From Stieleria magnilauensis (GTDB lineage Bacteria; Planctomycetota; Planctomycetia; Pirellulales; Pirellulaceae), in contig CP036432.1 in the NCBI GenBank assembly GCA_007753675.1, positions 7,876,233 to 7,940,232 on the forward strand: a stretch of DNA of 64,000 nt, read 5' to 3'. The translations under genes were made by a program, and so were the position numbers. The notes under the pieces were generated by a model, which was not told the DNA's origin, did not search any database, and was given only the letters and a program-made list of their open reading frames with translations. Positions 32,650-42,569 of this stretch are shown piece after piece. Each line of letters begins with the position of its first letter. Within the stretch, counting starts at the first letter, position 1.

Positions 32650-33828
32650 CTAGCGTTTCGCGACCGTCGACGTATCGAAGTCGAATGTCAATTCGTTCGT
32701 GCTACCGGCGACGACGTCAATCGTTCGCTCACGCGAAACCAGTTGACCGTTGACTTCAGCGGTGACACGCACGGTGTAGTCGCTCCAACGATCGCCCGAC
32801 TTCAGTTGAGTCGTGCGGAACGTTCGGATCGAGCCTTTTCCGTTGGTGTCGTTGCCGGCCAGATTGACTTTCGCGCCCGAGGGCACGTGCAATTTGACGA
32901 CGGTGACCGTGGTCGGCTGAACCGGAGCAACGCTGGCGCTCAAGTCATCCGCGGCGGGTTGGGCCTTGGTCGGCGGCTCGAACACGATGCGTTCGTTGTC
33001 GCCGGGGCGAAGTTTCACTTCACGGCTTTCCGTTTTCGTTTGGCCGTCGTGGTCATAGGAGACCTCGACGACGTACGTGTACAGGTAGCCTTCTTTCAGA
33101 CCACGCGACATGAATTGGCGAACCATTCCATCGCTGGTCGTCTTGTGGCCGTTGACCAGCACGCTGGCTGCGTCGTTGGGCACGGCGACGGTCAGCAAGG
33201 CTGCATCGTCGTCGAGTGCCGGTTTGACCGATTCGTAGCGAGCTTCATCCGCGGCCGTCGTTGCCGGCTCGTTGTGCGACTGGGTGTTCGCGACCGAGTT
33301 GTTCAGCGGCGTGTACTGCTGATAGGACGACTCAATGGACGAGGACTCGTATCCGGCCATTGCGACGGAGCTTGAACGGAGGCGGGTCAAGGGGACGGAG
33401 TAGCCGACCGCGGGCGACGCGTAGGCGACGCCACCGCTGCTGCCACCGGACGAACCACCGCTGCTGCCACCGGACGAACCGCCGCTGCTGCCGCCGGACG
33501 AACCACCGCTGCTGCCGCCGGACGAACCACCGCTGCTGCCACCGGCACGCCGAGCGTCGCGGTTGGCTTGGATGCGGGCCGCAAGACGGCGCAAGGGACC
33601 GACGTAGCCGCCGGAGGAACCGCCGCTGCTGGCGTAACCGCCCGAAGATCCGTAGCTGCCACCGGACGACGCAGCACCGTACAGGGCCACTTGCCCTCCG
33701 CTGCTACCGCCCGAACTCGCGTAACCTCCGGAAGAGCCTCCCGAAGATCCGCCGGCCGCGGCAAGGTCAGAAAAGCCCGCCGCAGCGATCAACACTGCCA
33801 AACAGACCGAAAATCGAAAACGCGTCAT
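32650..33828 (-). CDS. TIGR03000-domain Gly/Ser-rich surface protein
   Basis: ATG 33828 is followed by a signal peptide (SVCLAVLIAAAGFSDLAAA). The first half of the 392-aa product is a Gly/Ser-rich linker built from GGSSGG-type repeats, including an uninterrupted coding array. The second half has two copies of the planctomycete TIGR03000 domain: LTVAVPNDAASVLVNGHKTT onward and VVKLHVPSGAKVNLAGNDTN onward. Both contain the FRTTQLK/FMSRGLK-type core. Likely an exported structural or envelope protein. A terminator follows it. Confidence 0.87.
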   Translation of the reverse strand: MTRFRFSVCLAVLIAAAGFSDLAAAGGSSGGSSGGYASSGGSSGGQVALYGAASSGGSYGSSGGYASSGGSSGGYVGPLRRLAARIQANRDARRAGGSSGGSSGGSSGGSSGGSSGGSSGGSSGGSSGGSSGGVAYASPAVGYSVPLTRLRSSSVAMAGYESSSIESSYQQYTPLNNSVANTQSHNEPATTAADEARYESVKPALDDDAALLTVAVPNDAASVLVNGHKTTSDGMVRQFMSRGLKEGYLYTYVVEVSYDHDGQTKTESREVKLRPGDNERIVFEPPTKAQPAADDLSASVAPVQPTTVTVVKLHVPSGAKVNLAGNDTNGKGSIRTFRTTQLKSGDRWSDYTVRVTAEVNGQLVSRERTIDVVAGSTNELTFDFDTSTVAKR

Positions 33829-34165
33829 AGTTGTATATACCCTCCGATCCCGCTGATATGAGTTTGCCGGACTCTCCGGCAGACTGTGGTAGGATAGCGG
33901 TACAAATGGGGCAATCAAGCAGATAAGGTAAAATTTGACGACTGCGTGCTTTTTGACGCGATCGCACATCGGCCGCGACGCAAACCCGCCGTCGGCGGCG
34001 GTTGGGAAACGCCACTTGGAATGGGACGGGTGTTCAGTTGCCGGGCGCTGGATTTAAAAATCACGGGCCCTTCTTCAAAGGATTCACCCAATCGAACACA
34101 ATCCTGCCGGCATTCCTTTTGGACGTGATTTTCCCGCCCCAGTTTTCTCCGACGGATTCTTTTCG
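33829..34165. other. Divergent promoter region before trpS
   Basis: These 337 bp separate the TIGR03000 gene (minus) from trpS (plus). They contain no supported gene. Both promoters should be here, but no motif pair stands out. Confidence 0.5.
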
Positions 34166-35149
34166 ATGACCGATGTTGCAACACCCAAACGCGTGCTTTC
34201 GGGGATTCAGCCCACCGGCCGTCCGCACTGGGGCAATTACTTTGGTGCCATCCGTCAGTACATCCAACTGCAGGACGAGAACGACGGTTTCTATTTCATT
34301 GCCGACCTACACGCATTGACGTCGGTCCGCGATGCGGCGCAGTTGCGGCAAAACGTGATGGACATCGCGCTCGATCTGTTGGCCCTCGGATTGGATCCAA
34401 AGCAGGCGACGTTATTTGTCCAGTCGCATGTTCCCGAAGTCAGCGAGCTGTGTTGGATTTTGCTCAGCGGCACCCCGATGGGGCTGCTGCAGCGCTGCGT
34501 GGCCTACAAGGAGAAGGTCGACAAGGGGATTCCCGCCGACGCCGGTTTATTCACGTACCCGGTTCTGCAGGCGGCCGACATCTTGGCCTATGACAGCCAA
34601 CTCGTGCCCGTCGGCGCCGACCAGGTCCAGCACATCGAAGTCTGCCGGGACATCGCCGGCCGGTTCAACCACCAGTACGGCGAAACGTTTGTGATGCCCA
34701 AGGCCAACGTGCTCGATGACAGCGCCAAAGTGCCGGGTACCGATGGCGAAAAGATGAGCAAGAGTTACGACAATACGTTGCCGTTGTTTGGTGAAGTCAA
34801 ACCGATTCGCAAACAGATCATGCGGATCACCACCGACAGTCGGCCGATGGAAGAGCCTAAGGAACCGGCCGGACACCACTTGTTTCAGCTGTACAGCTTG
34901 TTCGCCGACTCGGGGCAGCGGGACGAGATGGCGGCGATGTATCGTCGCGGCGGTTTCGGTTACGGCGAGGTGAAAAAGGCGATCGCCGAAGCGAGCGAGG
35001 CTTATTTTGCCGACGCCCGCGCGCGGCGAGTCGATTTGGAGAAAAACTTGGACTACGTCGGCGAAGTGCTGCAGGCCGGTGCGGAGCGTGCCCGATCGGT
35101 GGCCGCCGAGGTCTTGTTGCGGGCCCAACAGGCATCCGGGCTGAAGTAA
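34166..35149 (+). CDS. trpS: Tryptophanyl-tRNA synthetase
   Basis: This is a 327-aa class I synthetase that charges tRNA-Trp in the cytosol. The HIGH-type motif is in GRPHWGNYFGA near the N-terminus and the KMSKS motif is in DGEKMSKSYDN. Tryptophan-pocket residues lie in GTPMGLLQRCVAYKEK and VGADQVQHIEVCRDIA. Length is normal. The gene is transcribed towards acpS 67 bp downstream. Confidence 0.97.
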   Translation: MTDVATPKRVLSGIQPTGRPHWGNYFGAIRQYIQLQDENDGFYFIADLHALTSVRDAAQLRQNVMDIALDLLALGLDPKQATLFVQSHVPEVSELCWILLSGTPMGLLQRCVAYKEKVDKGIPADAGLFTYPVLQAADILAYDSQLVPVGADQVQHIEVCRDIAGRFNHQYGETFVMPKANVLDDSAKVPGTDGEKMSKSYDNTLPLFGEVKPIRKQIMRITTDSRPMEEPKEPAGHHLFQLYSLFADSGQRDEMAAMYRRGGFGYGEVKKAIAEASEAYFADARARRVDLEKNLDYVGEVLQAGAERARSVAAEVLLRAQQASGLK

Positions 35150-35216
35150 ACTACAAGGGTGTCTATACGCCGGAGTTTCGTCCGGACATCCCTTTGTCGC
35201 CTGGATAGCCATCACC

Positions 35217-35594
35217 ATGTCGATCGTTGCCACCGGCACTGAAATCGTCGAAACGGTGCGGATCGCAAAAATGATTGAAACGCACGGTGAGCAGTTTCTC
35301 GAACGCGTTTATACCGCCGATGAAATTGAGTACTGTGTCCAAACCGCCGACGCGCCCGGCCACTTTGCGACACGTTGGGCGGCCAAAGAAGCGGTGATGA
35401 AAGCACTGCATTGCCGACGACGTGGTGTCCGCTGGAATGAGATCGAAGTGATTGTTCGCCCCGGCGCCGGACACGAGATCGTGTTGAGCGGAAACGCGCT
35501 GCAGTGCGCCAACGAAAACGACATCGCACTGTTGCACTTGAGCGTCTCGGCCTGTCGCACCCACGCGGTGGCCCACGTGATCGCCGAATCGTGA
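35217..35594 (+). CDS. acpS: Holo-[acyl-carrier-protein] synthase
   Basis: This is a 125-aa 4'-phosphopantetheinyl transferase of the AcpS type, which activates acyl carrier proteins with the CoA pantetheine arm. Family signatures are the N-terminal ATGTEIVETVRI, FLERVYTADEIEYC and the RWAAKEAVMKAL helix with the Mg-binding Glu. The first metal ligand, usually Asp in GTDIV, is Glu here (GTEIV). It ends close to a convergent TPR gene. Confidence 0.93.
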   Translation: MSIVATGTEIVETVRIAKMIETHGEQFLERVYTADEIEYCVQTADAPGHFATRWAAKEAVMKALHCRRRGVRWNEIEVIVRPGAGHEIVLSGNALQCANENDIALLHLSVSACRTHAVAHVIAES

Positions 35595-35621
35595 TCCGTT
35601 CGATGTCGATGGGATCGACCG

Positions 35622-38537
35622 TCAGTTCTTGCGATCAGGCTGTAGCAGTTTTCGATACTTTTCGATTTGCTCGTGCAGGTGCCATTCGTCGGGTTCGTCC
35701 AGCAAACAAGCCGACTCGATCGCCAACGCCTCTTCGGTTCGACCCAACAGATACAGCACTTCGGCGAGCGTGTCGCGATAGATCACGCTGTCGGGTTCCA
35801 GCAGGACGGCGCGCTCGGACAGTTCCAGGGCTTCGTCGAGGCGTCGCTCGTTCATCGCCGCCGCCCACGCCAAGTTGTTCAACGTCGTGGCATCGGTGCG
35901 GTACCGTCGGATCTGTTCGAGTCCGTGATCCATCAGGCGATCAAATGCCGAATCGGCGAGTTGATCCAAGCCCGCTTTTCGGAGTTCGGGCAGCATCCGT
36001 TCGCCGTAATCGATGTTCATCGGATCGTACGATTCGATTTGATCGATCGCATGACGCGCCAATGTTTCGTCCGCGGTTTCGATCGCGTGTTGCAGGAATG
36101 TCTTGCGCACACTCAGCGGGACGGAGATGAACGCGGTGTCGTGGTACCGGGACGTTTTTAATAATCCCAAGACAGCCAGGTCGCTCCATTTGACCGCATC
36201 GTATGAATCGATCTGCAACTCGTCCAAGGCGACCGGGTGAGTTTCTTTCAGATCATCGATCAAGCCGACGTAGGTGACCGCGACGCGAAAGAAATCGGGC
36301 GCGTCGTCACCGCCGAAACTTGCCGACACGGCAAGATCGCGGAGCGCTTCGACGGCCAGTTCGTGCTGTCCGGTATCTCGTAAATGGTCCGCCAGTTCTT
36401 TGCGAAAGTTCATCGAGGGAGACGTCAGCATCAGACGCAATCGGCTTTCCAATTGCTCGGCGATCTCGCGATGGCCGGCGCGTTTGGCCAGGATCCAACT
36501 GCCGACGATCGATTTGGCGTAAGACAGTCCGTGATCGACGGTGATCAATGCATTGGTCGGCGTGTACTGGGCGGATTGGCGGGCGACTTGTTGCCAGAGT
36601 CCTTCGGCGGCCCGATTGTCGCCCTGTTCGGATTCTGTTTCGGCAGACGAAATCAACGCGTCCAATTCTCGGGCACGCGTCAACGCGGCCAGGCCTTCGC
36701 GGGCGAGTTCCACCCGGCCTTGGCGGATGAACATGTCGACGATGTCGAGATCCAGTGAGATCTGTTCGACTTGCAACGTGCGACCGCCGCTGCGTTTGCT
36801 CTGTTCGTCGTGCAGCAACAATTCCAGCAACGATTCAAAGTCGTCCGAGTCACCAAACCCGTCCGGTTGTTTGCCCCGGAACAATTGGAATGTGATTCGG
36901 AATCGTTTGCGGAAATCATGTGCCGGTCGGATCAGTTTGATCCGATCGAGTACCTTGCGGAATGCCTCCGATTCGGTGTTGAGGGCTTGGGCGATGATGT
37001 ACTGGCTTCGCTGGGTCATCGCATTTTCCCCGGCTGCGACCGCGATGTCGAGCATCCAGTCAAAGCGATTGATCAGATCGAGTTCGACAAGGGTTTGCTC
37101 TCGCAGCGAAGCACCGTAGGGAGAAATGATCACTTGGCGGGGCGTCAAGCGACGGTAAATTCGCTGCGCGTTGTCTGTGTCACCGATGTTGACCAGCAGT
37201 CGCGCCAAGGAATACAGACGCTCGATCGAGGGCGCGATGGACCCGGCCGGCAAGTTGGCTTGATCGATGTACGCGTCCTTGATCCAGCCGTCCAGGTCGC
37301 TGGCGATTTGTTCCAGCGGGTAACCACAGAGCTGCTCGGCGCGTCGGAATCGGGATGCGGCGCAAGCGATCTTGGCCGCGGCGGCCGGGTCGCGCGCGGC
37401 CATCACGTCGATCGCTTCGTCGATGCGGGCGTGCATGGCCAACGCCCGCCAGCGGAGATCATCGATGGCGTCCGGCTCGTCCGGCTGGATCGCCAACAGT
37501 TGCGATTGGGCTCGGTCAAAGCGGACTTGATCACCCGTGCGTGCGGTGGCGGCCAAGGCCCACGCGTAGGCCTCGATCCGTGCGTCCGGGGTCGCGGCGG
37601 AAGCGGCGCTTTCAAAGGCGTCGTCTGCGATCTCCTGCCAGCGGTCGCCCAGCATGCGAGCGATCCGCAACACGACAGGATCACCGGCCGCTCGGGCATG
37701 GGCGATCGATTGTTCCACGTCGCCACGCAGCATCGCGAACTGTGCGAGACAGGTTGCTCGTTCGGCCGGACTCCAGAGCGATGCGGCCGAGGGCAGCTGG
37801 TCAGCCGAGGGCAGTGGTTCAATGTCGTTGGTGGACTTGGGTTGGGCCGGGTGCAGGTAGCGTTTCAAGTCGTGCCAGGCGGTCGCGACGTTGCGATCGA
37901 TGGCGACCGCGTCGAGCAGGTTCAACAGGTCCGCTTCGGTCCCCGCGGCAAACGCTTTGTCGCAGTAAAACGGATAGCGCTGGGACAACAAGGTGACGAC
38001 CCGTTGTTTGATTTGATCGAACTCAATCGTCCCGGCTGATTCTTCGACGGCGACCAAGACGGCATCAAAGGCACCTTGTTCCATGACCGATGCCAACGCC
38101 GACGGGCTGCCTCGATCGAGTAGCAGTTCGGCGGGACCTTGGGCGACGCCGGGCAGCGAGGCACTGCGCCATTGTTTCAGGATCCAGGCGGCACGCTCGG
38201 CGACTTCGGGGTCCGGGTGGCGGGCCGCATCCTGGACCGCTTGGCGAGATTGTTTTCGCAGTCGCCACATCTCCAGGGTCGCCCGTTGGCGATCGACGTA
38301 ACGATCCCGGGCCAAGTTGCGGGGCTGGTCGAGCGATTCGGGAAACCGTGTCCCGCGGTCCGCGTCGGATGGTGTTTCGGTGGCCGTGGGTGGCGCCGGG
38401 GTTGTGTCTTGCGATTGAGTCGGCATCGGTGCCCACGCGATGGCCAGGGCGAGCAGGCCGATGGCCGGCCCCGACGGTCCACTAAACCGCTTTGAATTTC
38501 GCAAACGCTGGAGTCTCATTTCGACGATCGTCATCAA
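35622..38537 (-). CDS. Large secreted TPR/helical-repeat protein, 971 aa
   Basis: An N-terminal hydrophobic stretch (AIGLLALAIAWAPMP) looks like a signal peptide. A Thr/Pro-rich linker follows, then about 900 residues of helical repeats with Ala-rich TPR-like periodicity, ending in clear TPR units (LNNLAWAAAMNERRLDEALE). A start at 38519 is also possible. No enzyme domain is seen. Probably a periplasmic scaffold; the partner is unknown. Confidence 0.8.
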   Translation of the reverse strand: MMTIVEMRLQRLRNSKRFSGPSGPAIGLLALAIAWAPMPTQSQDTTPAPPTATETPSDADRGTRFPESLDQPRNLARDRYVDRQRATLEMWRLRKQSRQAVQDAARHPDPEVAERAAWILKQWRSASLPGVAQGPAELLLDRGSPSALASVMEQGAFDAVLVAVEESAGTIEFDQIKQRVVTLLSQRYPFYCDKAFAAGTEADLLNLLDAVAIDRNVATAWHDLKRYLHPAQPKSTNDIEPLPSADQLPSAASLWSPAERATCLAQFAMLRGDVEQSIAHARAAGDPVVLRIARMLGDRWQEIADDAFESAASAATPDARIEAYAWALAATARTGDQVRFDRAQSQLLAIQPDEPDAIDDLRWRALAMHARIDEAIDVMAARDPAAAAKIACAASRFRRAEQLCGYPLEQIASDLDGWIKDAYIDQANLPAGSIAPSIERLYSLARLLVNIGDTDNAQRIYRRLTPRQVIISPYGASLREQTLVELDLINRFDWMLDIAVAAGENAMTQRSQYIIAQALNTESEAFRKVLDRIKLIRPAHDFRKRFRITFQLFRGKQPDGFGDSDDFESLLELLLHDEQSKRSGGRTLQVEQISLDLDIVDMFIRQGRVELAREGLAALTRARELDALISSAETESEQGDNRAAEGLWQQVARQSAQYTPTNALITVDHGLSYAKSIVGSWILAKRAGHREIAEQLESRLRLMLTSPSMNFRKELADHLRDTGQHELAVEALRDLAVSASFGGDDAPDFFRVAVTYVGLIDDLKETHPVALDELQIDSYDAVKWSDLAVLGLLKTSRYHDTAFISVPLSVRKTFLQHAIETADETLARHAIDQIESYDPMNIDYGERMLPELRKAGLDQLADSAFDRLMDHGLEQIRRYRTDATTLNNLAWAAAMNERRLDEALELSERAVLLEPDSVIYRDTLAEVLYLLGRTEEALAIESACLLDEPDEWHLHEQIEKYRKLLQPDRKN

Positions 38538-38720
38538 TTGGGAGTGGATGAGCCGAGTTTGCGGCCCGCTTCGGTCGACTGCTCCGCCTGGAATGGACCG
38601 CGACCCGCGGTTCCTCTGGTATTATTTCGCGACGTCCATCATAACAGATGGATCCCTGATCTCTCAGGCGATCACCCCACCCCCATCTCCGCTTTCCCAG
38701 CTGTTTAGAGGAATCCCGCC

Positions 38721-40022
38721 ATGCGGTCGTTTCGAATCGCGTTCGTCCTGTTTGCCACTGCGGCCGTTTCGCTCGGTGTCCCATCCTATTCAATGGCCGA
38801 AGACGACAGTCCGTGGCCGCAATGGCGTGGCGGCAATCAAAATGGCGTCGCCGCGGGGGAGTCTTATCCGATCAAGTGGGGCGAGAAATCGAACATCGCG
38901 TGGACGACGGCACTATCGGGTCTGGGCGGCAGCACACCTGTCCTGGCCGATTCCAAGGCCTTTCTGACCGAAGGGGCCGAGGGGCAGAACACGCTGCTGG
39001 CGATTGATGTTCACAGCGGCCAGCGACTGTGGACGACCGCCTTGGGCAGCGATCGCGGAAACAAGCATCGCAAGGGCGGCGGCAGCAACCCGTCGGCGGT
39101 CACCGATGGCAAGGCCGTGTACGCTTATTTCCGCAGCGGAGATCTGGCCTGTGTTGACCTGGACGGCGAGATTCAATGGCAAGTCAATTTGCAGAAAAAG
39201 TATGGGGAGGACACGCTGTGGTGGGACTTGGGTTCCAGTCCGACCTTGATCAACGATTTGGTCGTCGTCGCGGTGATGCAGTCCGGTCCCAGCTATCTGG
39301 TGGCCTTTGATCGGGCGACCGGTGACGTGGCCTGGAAGGTCGATCGCCGATTGGGAGCCCCCGAAGAGGCGGCGCAAAGTTATGCCACGCCGATCGCGTT
39401 GGAAGACCGAAATCTGATCGCCGTGATGGGGGCCGACCACTTGACCATCCACGCGGCCAGCGACGGTCGTGAACTGGGACGCGTCGGCGGATTCAATCCC
39501 GACCAAGAGAAATTTTTTCGCTCCATCGCCTCGCCCGCGGTGCAAGGTGATTTGATCGTTTGTCCGTACTCACGCGGGGCCACCGTCACGACCTGTCGAA
39601 TCAGTGACGTTGTCGCCGGCAAGGGACGCGAAAGCATCGTGTGGCACCGCGACGATCTTGGCAGCGACGTGCCGACACCCGCGATCGATGGCGATCGCGT
39701 CTACATCATCGCCGACGGCAAGACCGCCAAGGGCACCGTCTCGGCGGTGGAACTGGAGACCGGAAAGACAATCTGGACGGTGCAGTTGCCGAAGTCCCGG
39801 ATCGGGTTCAGCAGCTCACCGCTGGTGGCCGGAAAACATTTGTACGTGACCAGCGAAGACGCCACGACGTACGTCGTCGGTCCGTTGGATTCCAGCAGCC
39901 CCGACGTCGTCCAAACCAACCGCTTGGCCGACAACGAACCGTTTACCGTGGCCAGCCCGGTGCCCGTCGAGGGTGGCTTGCTGCAACGCACCCGCCACGC
40001 GCTGTATCGCATCGGCGAGTGA
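38721..40022 (+). CDS. Exported PQQ-like beta-propeller protein
   Basis: This is a 433-aa protein with signal peptide (FVLFATAAVSLGVPSYSMA). It opens with the family WPQWRGGNQNGVA motif. Several blade repeats of the PQQ/BamB type follow, for example GQRLWTTALG, GDVAWKVDRR, GKTIWTVQLP. Blades carry the Trp-rich docking motif but no dehydrogenase signature, so it is probably a binding or scaffold protein, not an enzyme. Followed by repeat copies between it and a convergent gene. Confidence 0.9.
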   Translation: MRSFRIAFVLFATAAVSLGVPSYSMAEDDSPWPQWRGGNQNGVAAGESYPIKWGEKSNIAWTTALSGLGGSTPVLADSKAFLTEGAEGQNTLLAIDVHSGQRLWTTALGSDRGNKHRKGGGSNPSAVTDGKAVYAYFRSGDLACVDLDGEIQWQVNLQKKYGEDTLWWDLGSSPTLINDLVVVAVMQSGPSYLVAFDRATGDVAWKVDRRLGAPEEAAQSYATPIALEDRNLIAVMGADHLTIHAASDGRELGRVGGFNPDQEKFFRSIASPAVQGDLIVCPYSRGATVTTCRISDVVAGKGRESIVWHRDDLGSDVPTPAIDGDRVYIIADGKTAKGTVSAVELETGKTIWTVQLPKSRIGFSSSPLVAGKHLYVTSEDATTYVVGPLDSSSPDVVQTNRLADNEPFTVASPVPVEGGLLQRTRHALYRIGE

Positions 40023-40033
40023 TCGTAACGAGC

Positions 40034-40144
40034 GGACTCGTCGCCTCGTCCACTACCCGAAAATTTGGCAGAGGACTCGTCGCCTCGTCCGCTACCCGAA
40101 AATTTGGCAGAGGACTCGTCGCCTCGTCCACTACCCGAGAATTT
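40034..40144. repeat. Palindromic repeat family A, arm-only, three tandem copies
   Basis: The right-arm sequence (ggactcgtcgcctcgtccac and following) is repeated at 40034, 40073 and 40112 with a 39-bp period. The complementary left arm present in the two full copies is missing. It fills the gap between the PQQ gene and the convergent methyltransferase. Confidence 0.75.
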
Positions 40145-40159
40145 TGCTGACACGGAATA

Positions 40160-41104
40160 CTAGTTTGAACGGGCTGCCTGACGTTGACGTTGGGCTTCGT
40201 ACAGCAACACGGCGGCGGACACGGAGGCGTTCAAGCTGTCGACGTTTCCCGCCATCGGGATTCGAATCGCATCGACGGTCACGTCGTCGTCGCTCTGCCA
40301 GTGATCGCCGAGCCCGTGCGCTTCGCTGCCGATCACCATCGCCAGACGTCCCGTCAAATCCGCTTGCCACAAGGGACGCGACGATTCAACGCGCGCGGCG
40401 CAGATGCGGTACCCGTGCTCGGCCAGCCATGCTTTGGCGTGCGGTTCGTCTGCCGTGGCCGAGGGCACCGAAAACACCGCGCCCAGGCTGTTGCGAATCG
40501 CATTCGGATTGAAGCGGTCGGCTGCGGCGGGGCACAAGATGACGGCATCGGCGCCGGCCGCGTCGGCACAGCGAAAGGCGGCGCCGATGTTGCCTGGTTT
40601 TTCGATCTGGTCCAGGATCAACACCAATCCAGCATCCGGCAGCTGTAATTCGGACAGGCCCCACTCGGGGGCGGCGAATTCGGCGACCACGCCGCGCTCG
40701 GATTGGCCATAAGCGATTTTTTGCATCACCGCGGGGCTGACTTCGACCAACGCCCCGGCCGCCGATTCGGTGACGAAGCGTTCGGCGTCGGATTGCGGGT
40801 GAGTCGGCGCCGCATCGCCGCGACCTGCGACCACGTAGATGCCGATCGGATCAAGTCCCGCTTCGATTGCCCGCTGTGTCTCGCGCCAGCCGTCGACCAG
40901 CACCCGCCCGGCTCTCCGCCGCGCGCGGTTGTCCCGCATCTTGACCAGGTGTTTGACGGTCGGGTTACTGGTGCTGGACAGCAAGAGTCGAGGCAGGGGC
41001 AAAAAGAAAAACGGATCGAATCGGGGGCCGGGACCGAGGCATCCGGGTGTGCCCGACCGCGCCGGGAAGATAGTATCACGGATCCGGCGCGACGACAGGG
41101 CCAT
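40160..41104 (-). CDS. SpoU/TrmH-family RNA 2'-O-methyltransferase
   Basis: This is a 314-aa SPOUT enzyme. The N-terminal substrate-binding part includes NPTVKHLVKMRDNRARRRAG. The SAM-knot motifs are LILDQIEKPGNIGAAFRCAD (motif 1), VIGSEAHGL (motif 2) and IPMAGNVDSLNASVSAAVLL (motif 3). It methylates a ribose of tRNA or 23S rRNA; the target cannot be told. The first 40 residues look poorly conserved, so the true start may be downstream. Confidence 0.92.
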   Translation of the reverse strand: MALSSRRIRDTIFPARSGTPGCLGPGPRFDPFFFLPLPRLLLSSTSNPTVKHLVKMRDNRARRRAGRVLVDGWRETQRAIEAGLDPIGIYVVAGRGDAAPTHPQSDAERFVTESAAGALVEVSPAVMQKIAYGQSERGVVAEFAAPEWGLSELQLPDAGLVLILDQIEKPGNIGAAFRCADAAGADAVILCPAAADRFNPNAIRNSLGAVFSVPSATADEPHAKAWLAEHGYRICAARVESSRPLWQADLTGRLAMVIGSEAHGLGDHWQSDDDVTVDAIRIPMAGNVDSLNASVSAAVLLYEAQRQRQAARSN

Positions 41105-41187
41105 GCCACTGAGCGGTCAGGACCTTGTCCCCGGGCGATCAGGACCTTGTCGCCGGGCGGTACCGAGCGGAACGATTTACGGGATGG

Positions 41188-42354
41188 ATGATGAACGATT
41201 CAACAGCGACGCCTTCCACAGCGAATTCCTCTTCAGCGATTCAGTGCACGCCGGTGCGGAGTTGGTTCGACCGCCGGGCGTTTTTGAAACTGGAACGTGA
41301 GCTTTATAAGGGCGATCCGAATTGGGTGACGCCGCTCTGGAGTGAACGCAAGCAGCTTTGCGGATTCGGTTCGCACCCGTTTTACAAGGATGCGGACAGC
41401 CAGGCGTTCTTGGCACGCAAGGATGGCCGGGTGGTCGGGCGTGTGGTCGCCATCGTCAACCATGCCCACAACCGGCACCACAATGAACAGCGGGGGTTTT
41501 TCGGCTTCTTTGAATGCATCGATGACGTCGATGTCAGTCGCTGTCTGTTTGACGCCGCGGCCGATTGGTTGCGCGGGCAAGGGATGACGGACGTGCGTGG
41601 CCCGGTCAATCCGAGTCTGAATTACGAAGTCGGATTGCTGGTCGACGGTTTCGACACGCCGCCGACGTTTCTGATCCCCTACAACCACGCCTACTACGGA
41701 AAGTTGATCGAAGCGTGTGGATTCGAAAAGTGCCAGGATGTGTTTTGTTACGACGCTACGATGGACCAACTGGCGACCATCGATCCCAAGTTGAAGTTCG
41801 TCATCGAGGAATCGACGCGGCGTTTCAATGTCAAGTGCCGACCCATCGATCGCGCCCGATTTGACGAAGACGTTCAGGCGTTTCTGAAGATTTACAATGA
41901 GTCGCTGCAACGGACCTGGGGCTACGTTCCGATGAGCCAGGAGGAACTGGAGCATCAATCCAAGCAGTTGAAACTGTTGATCGTTCCCGAGCTGACGAGT
42001 ATCGCGGAGATTGACGGCGAGCCGGTCGGGGCGGGATTCGGATTGTTGGACTACAACCAGTTGCTGATTCATATGAACGGGCACTTGTTGCCGTTCGGAT
42101 GGCTCAAGCTGATGCTGGGAAAACGCAAGATCGACCGCTTGCGGCTGGTCAGCACCAACGTCTTGCCCAAATACCAAAGTTGGGGGCTGGGGTTGGTGAC
42201 GTTGGCTCGGATTTTGCCCGACGCGATCGAGTTCGGCATCCACACCGGCGAATTCTCCTGGGTTCTGGAGAGCAATCGCCTGTCCCGGGGCACGATCGAG
42301 CGCGGCGGGGCGCACAAGATGAAGACTCAGCGGATCTACGACCGAAAACTCTAA
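41188..42354 (+). CDS. GNAT-like acetyltransferase, 388 aa
   Basis: The ATG pair at 41188/41191 is chosen over 41125 because the upstream stretch is unstructured. The product has an N-terminal region and a C-terminal GNAT-like part, seen in the beta-strand SIAEIDGEPVGAGFGLLDYN and the LVSTNVLPKYQSWGLGLVTL helix-strand segment. It resembles the large planctomycete GNAT hypotheticals. Substrate unknown. A short direct repeat follows downstream. Confidence 0.75.
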   Translation: MMNDSTATPSTANSSSAIQCTPVRSWFDRRAFLKLERELYKGDPNWVTPLWSERKQLCGFGSHPFYKDADSQAFLARKDGRVVGRVVAIVNHAHNRHHNEQRGFFGFFECIDDVDVSRCLFDAAADWLRGQGMTDVRGPVNPSLNYEVGLLVDGFDTPPTFLIPYNHAYYGKLIEACGFEKCQDVFCYDATMDQLATIDPKLKFVIEESTRRFNVKCRPIDRARFDEDVQAFLKIYNESLQRTWGYVPMSQEELEHQSKQLKLLIVPELTSIAEIDGEPVGAGFGLLDYNQLLIHMNGHLLPFGWLKLMLGKRKIDRLRLVSTNVLPKYQSWGLGLVTLARILPDAIEFGIHTGEFSWVLESNRLSRGTIERGGAHKMKTQRIYDRKL

Positions 42355-42360
42355 CCTGCC

Positions 42361-42487
42361 GTAAGCTTCCAGCTTGCGAGTCGGCTCCATGGCAAGCAGG
42401 ATGCTCACCTGACTTTCTGGGGATGGCAAGCAGGATGCTTACCTGACTTTCTGGGGATGGCAAGCAGGATGCTTACCCCACGTCTAG
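42361..42487. repeat. Short dispersed repeat cluster
   Basis: A unit of the form gcaagcaggatgctta is repeated three times (about 42393, 42427 and 42459) with a 33-34 bp period. It is preceded by a related cgtaagcttccagcttgcg unit at 42361-42379. The last copy is close to the 28-bp unit at 4924 and 61352. Confidence 0.7.
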
Positions 42488-42569
42488 CCATCGAGTGGAG
42501 GACAAATCATACTCGCGGCTCGATTTGTGCCTTCCACCCGCTTCTCCTCGAATGCCACCTTCCACTGCT

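Noticed and set aside
40034..40144. CRISPR-like array
   Set aside because: Spacers are only about 15 bp and repeats are a palindrome arm. No cas genes are present, so it is a dispersed repeat.
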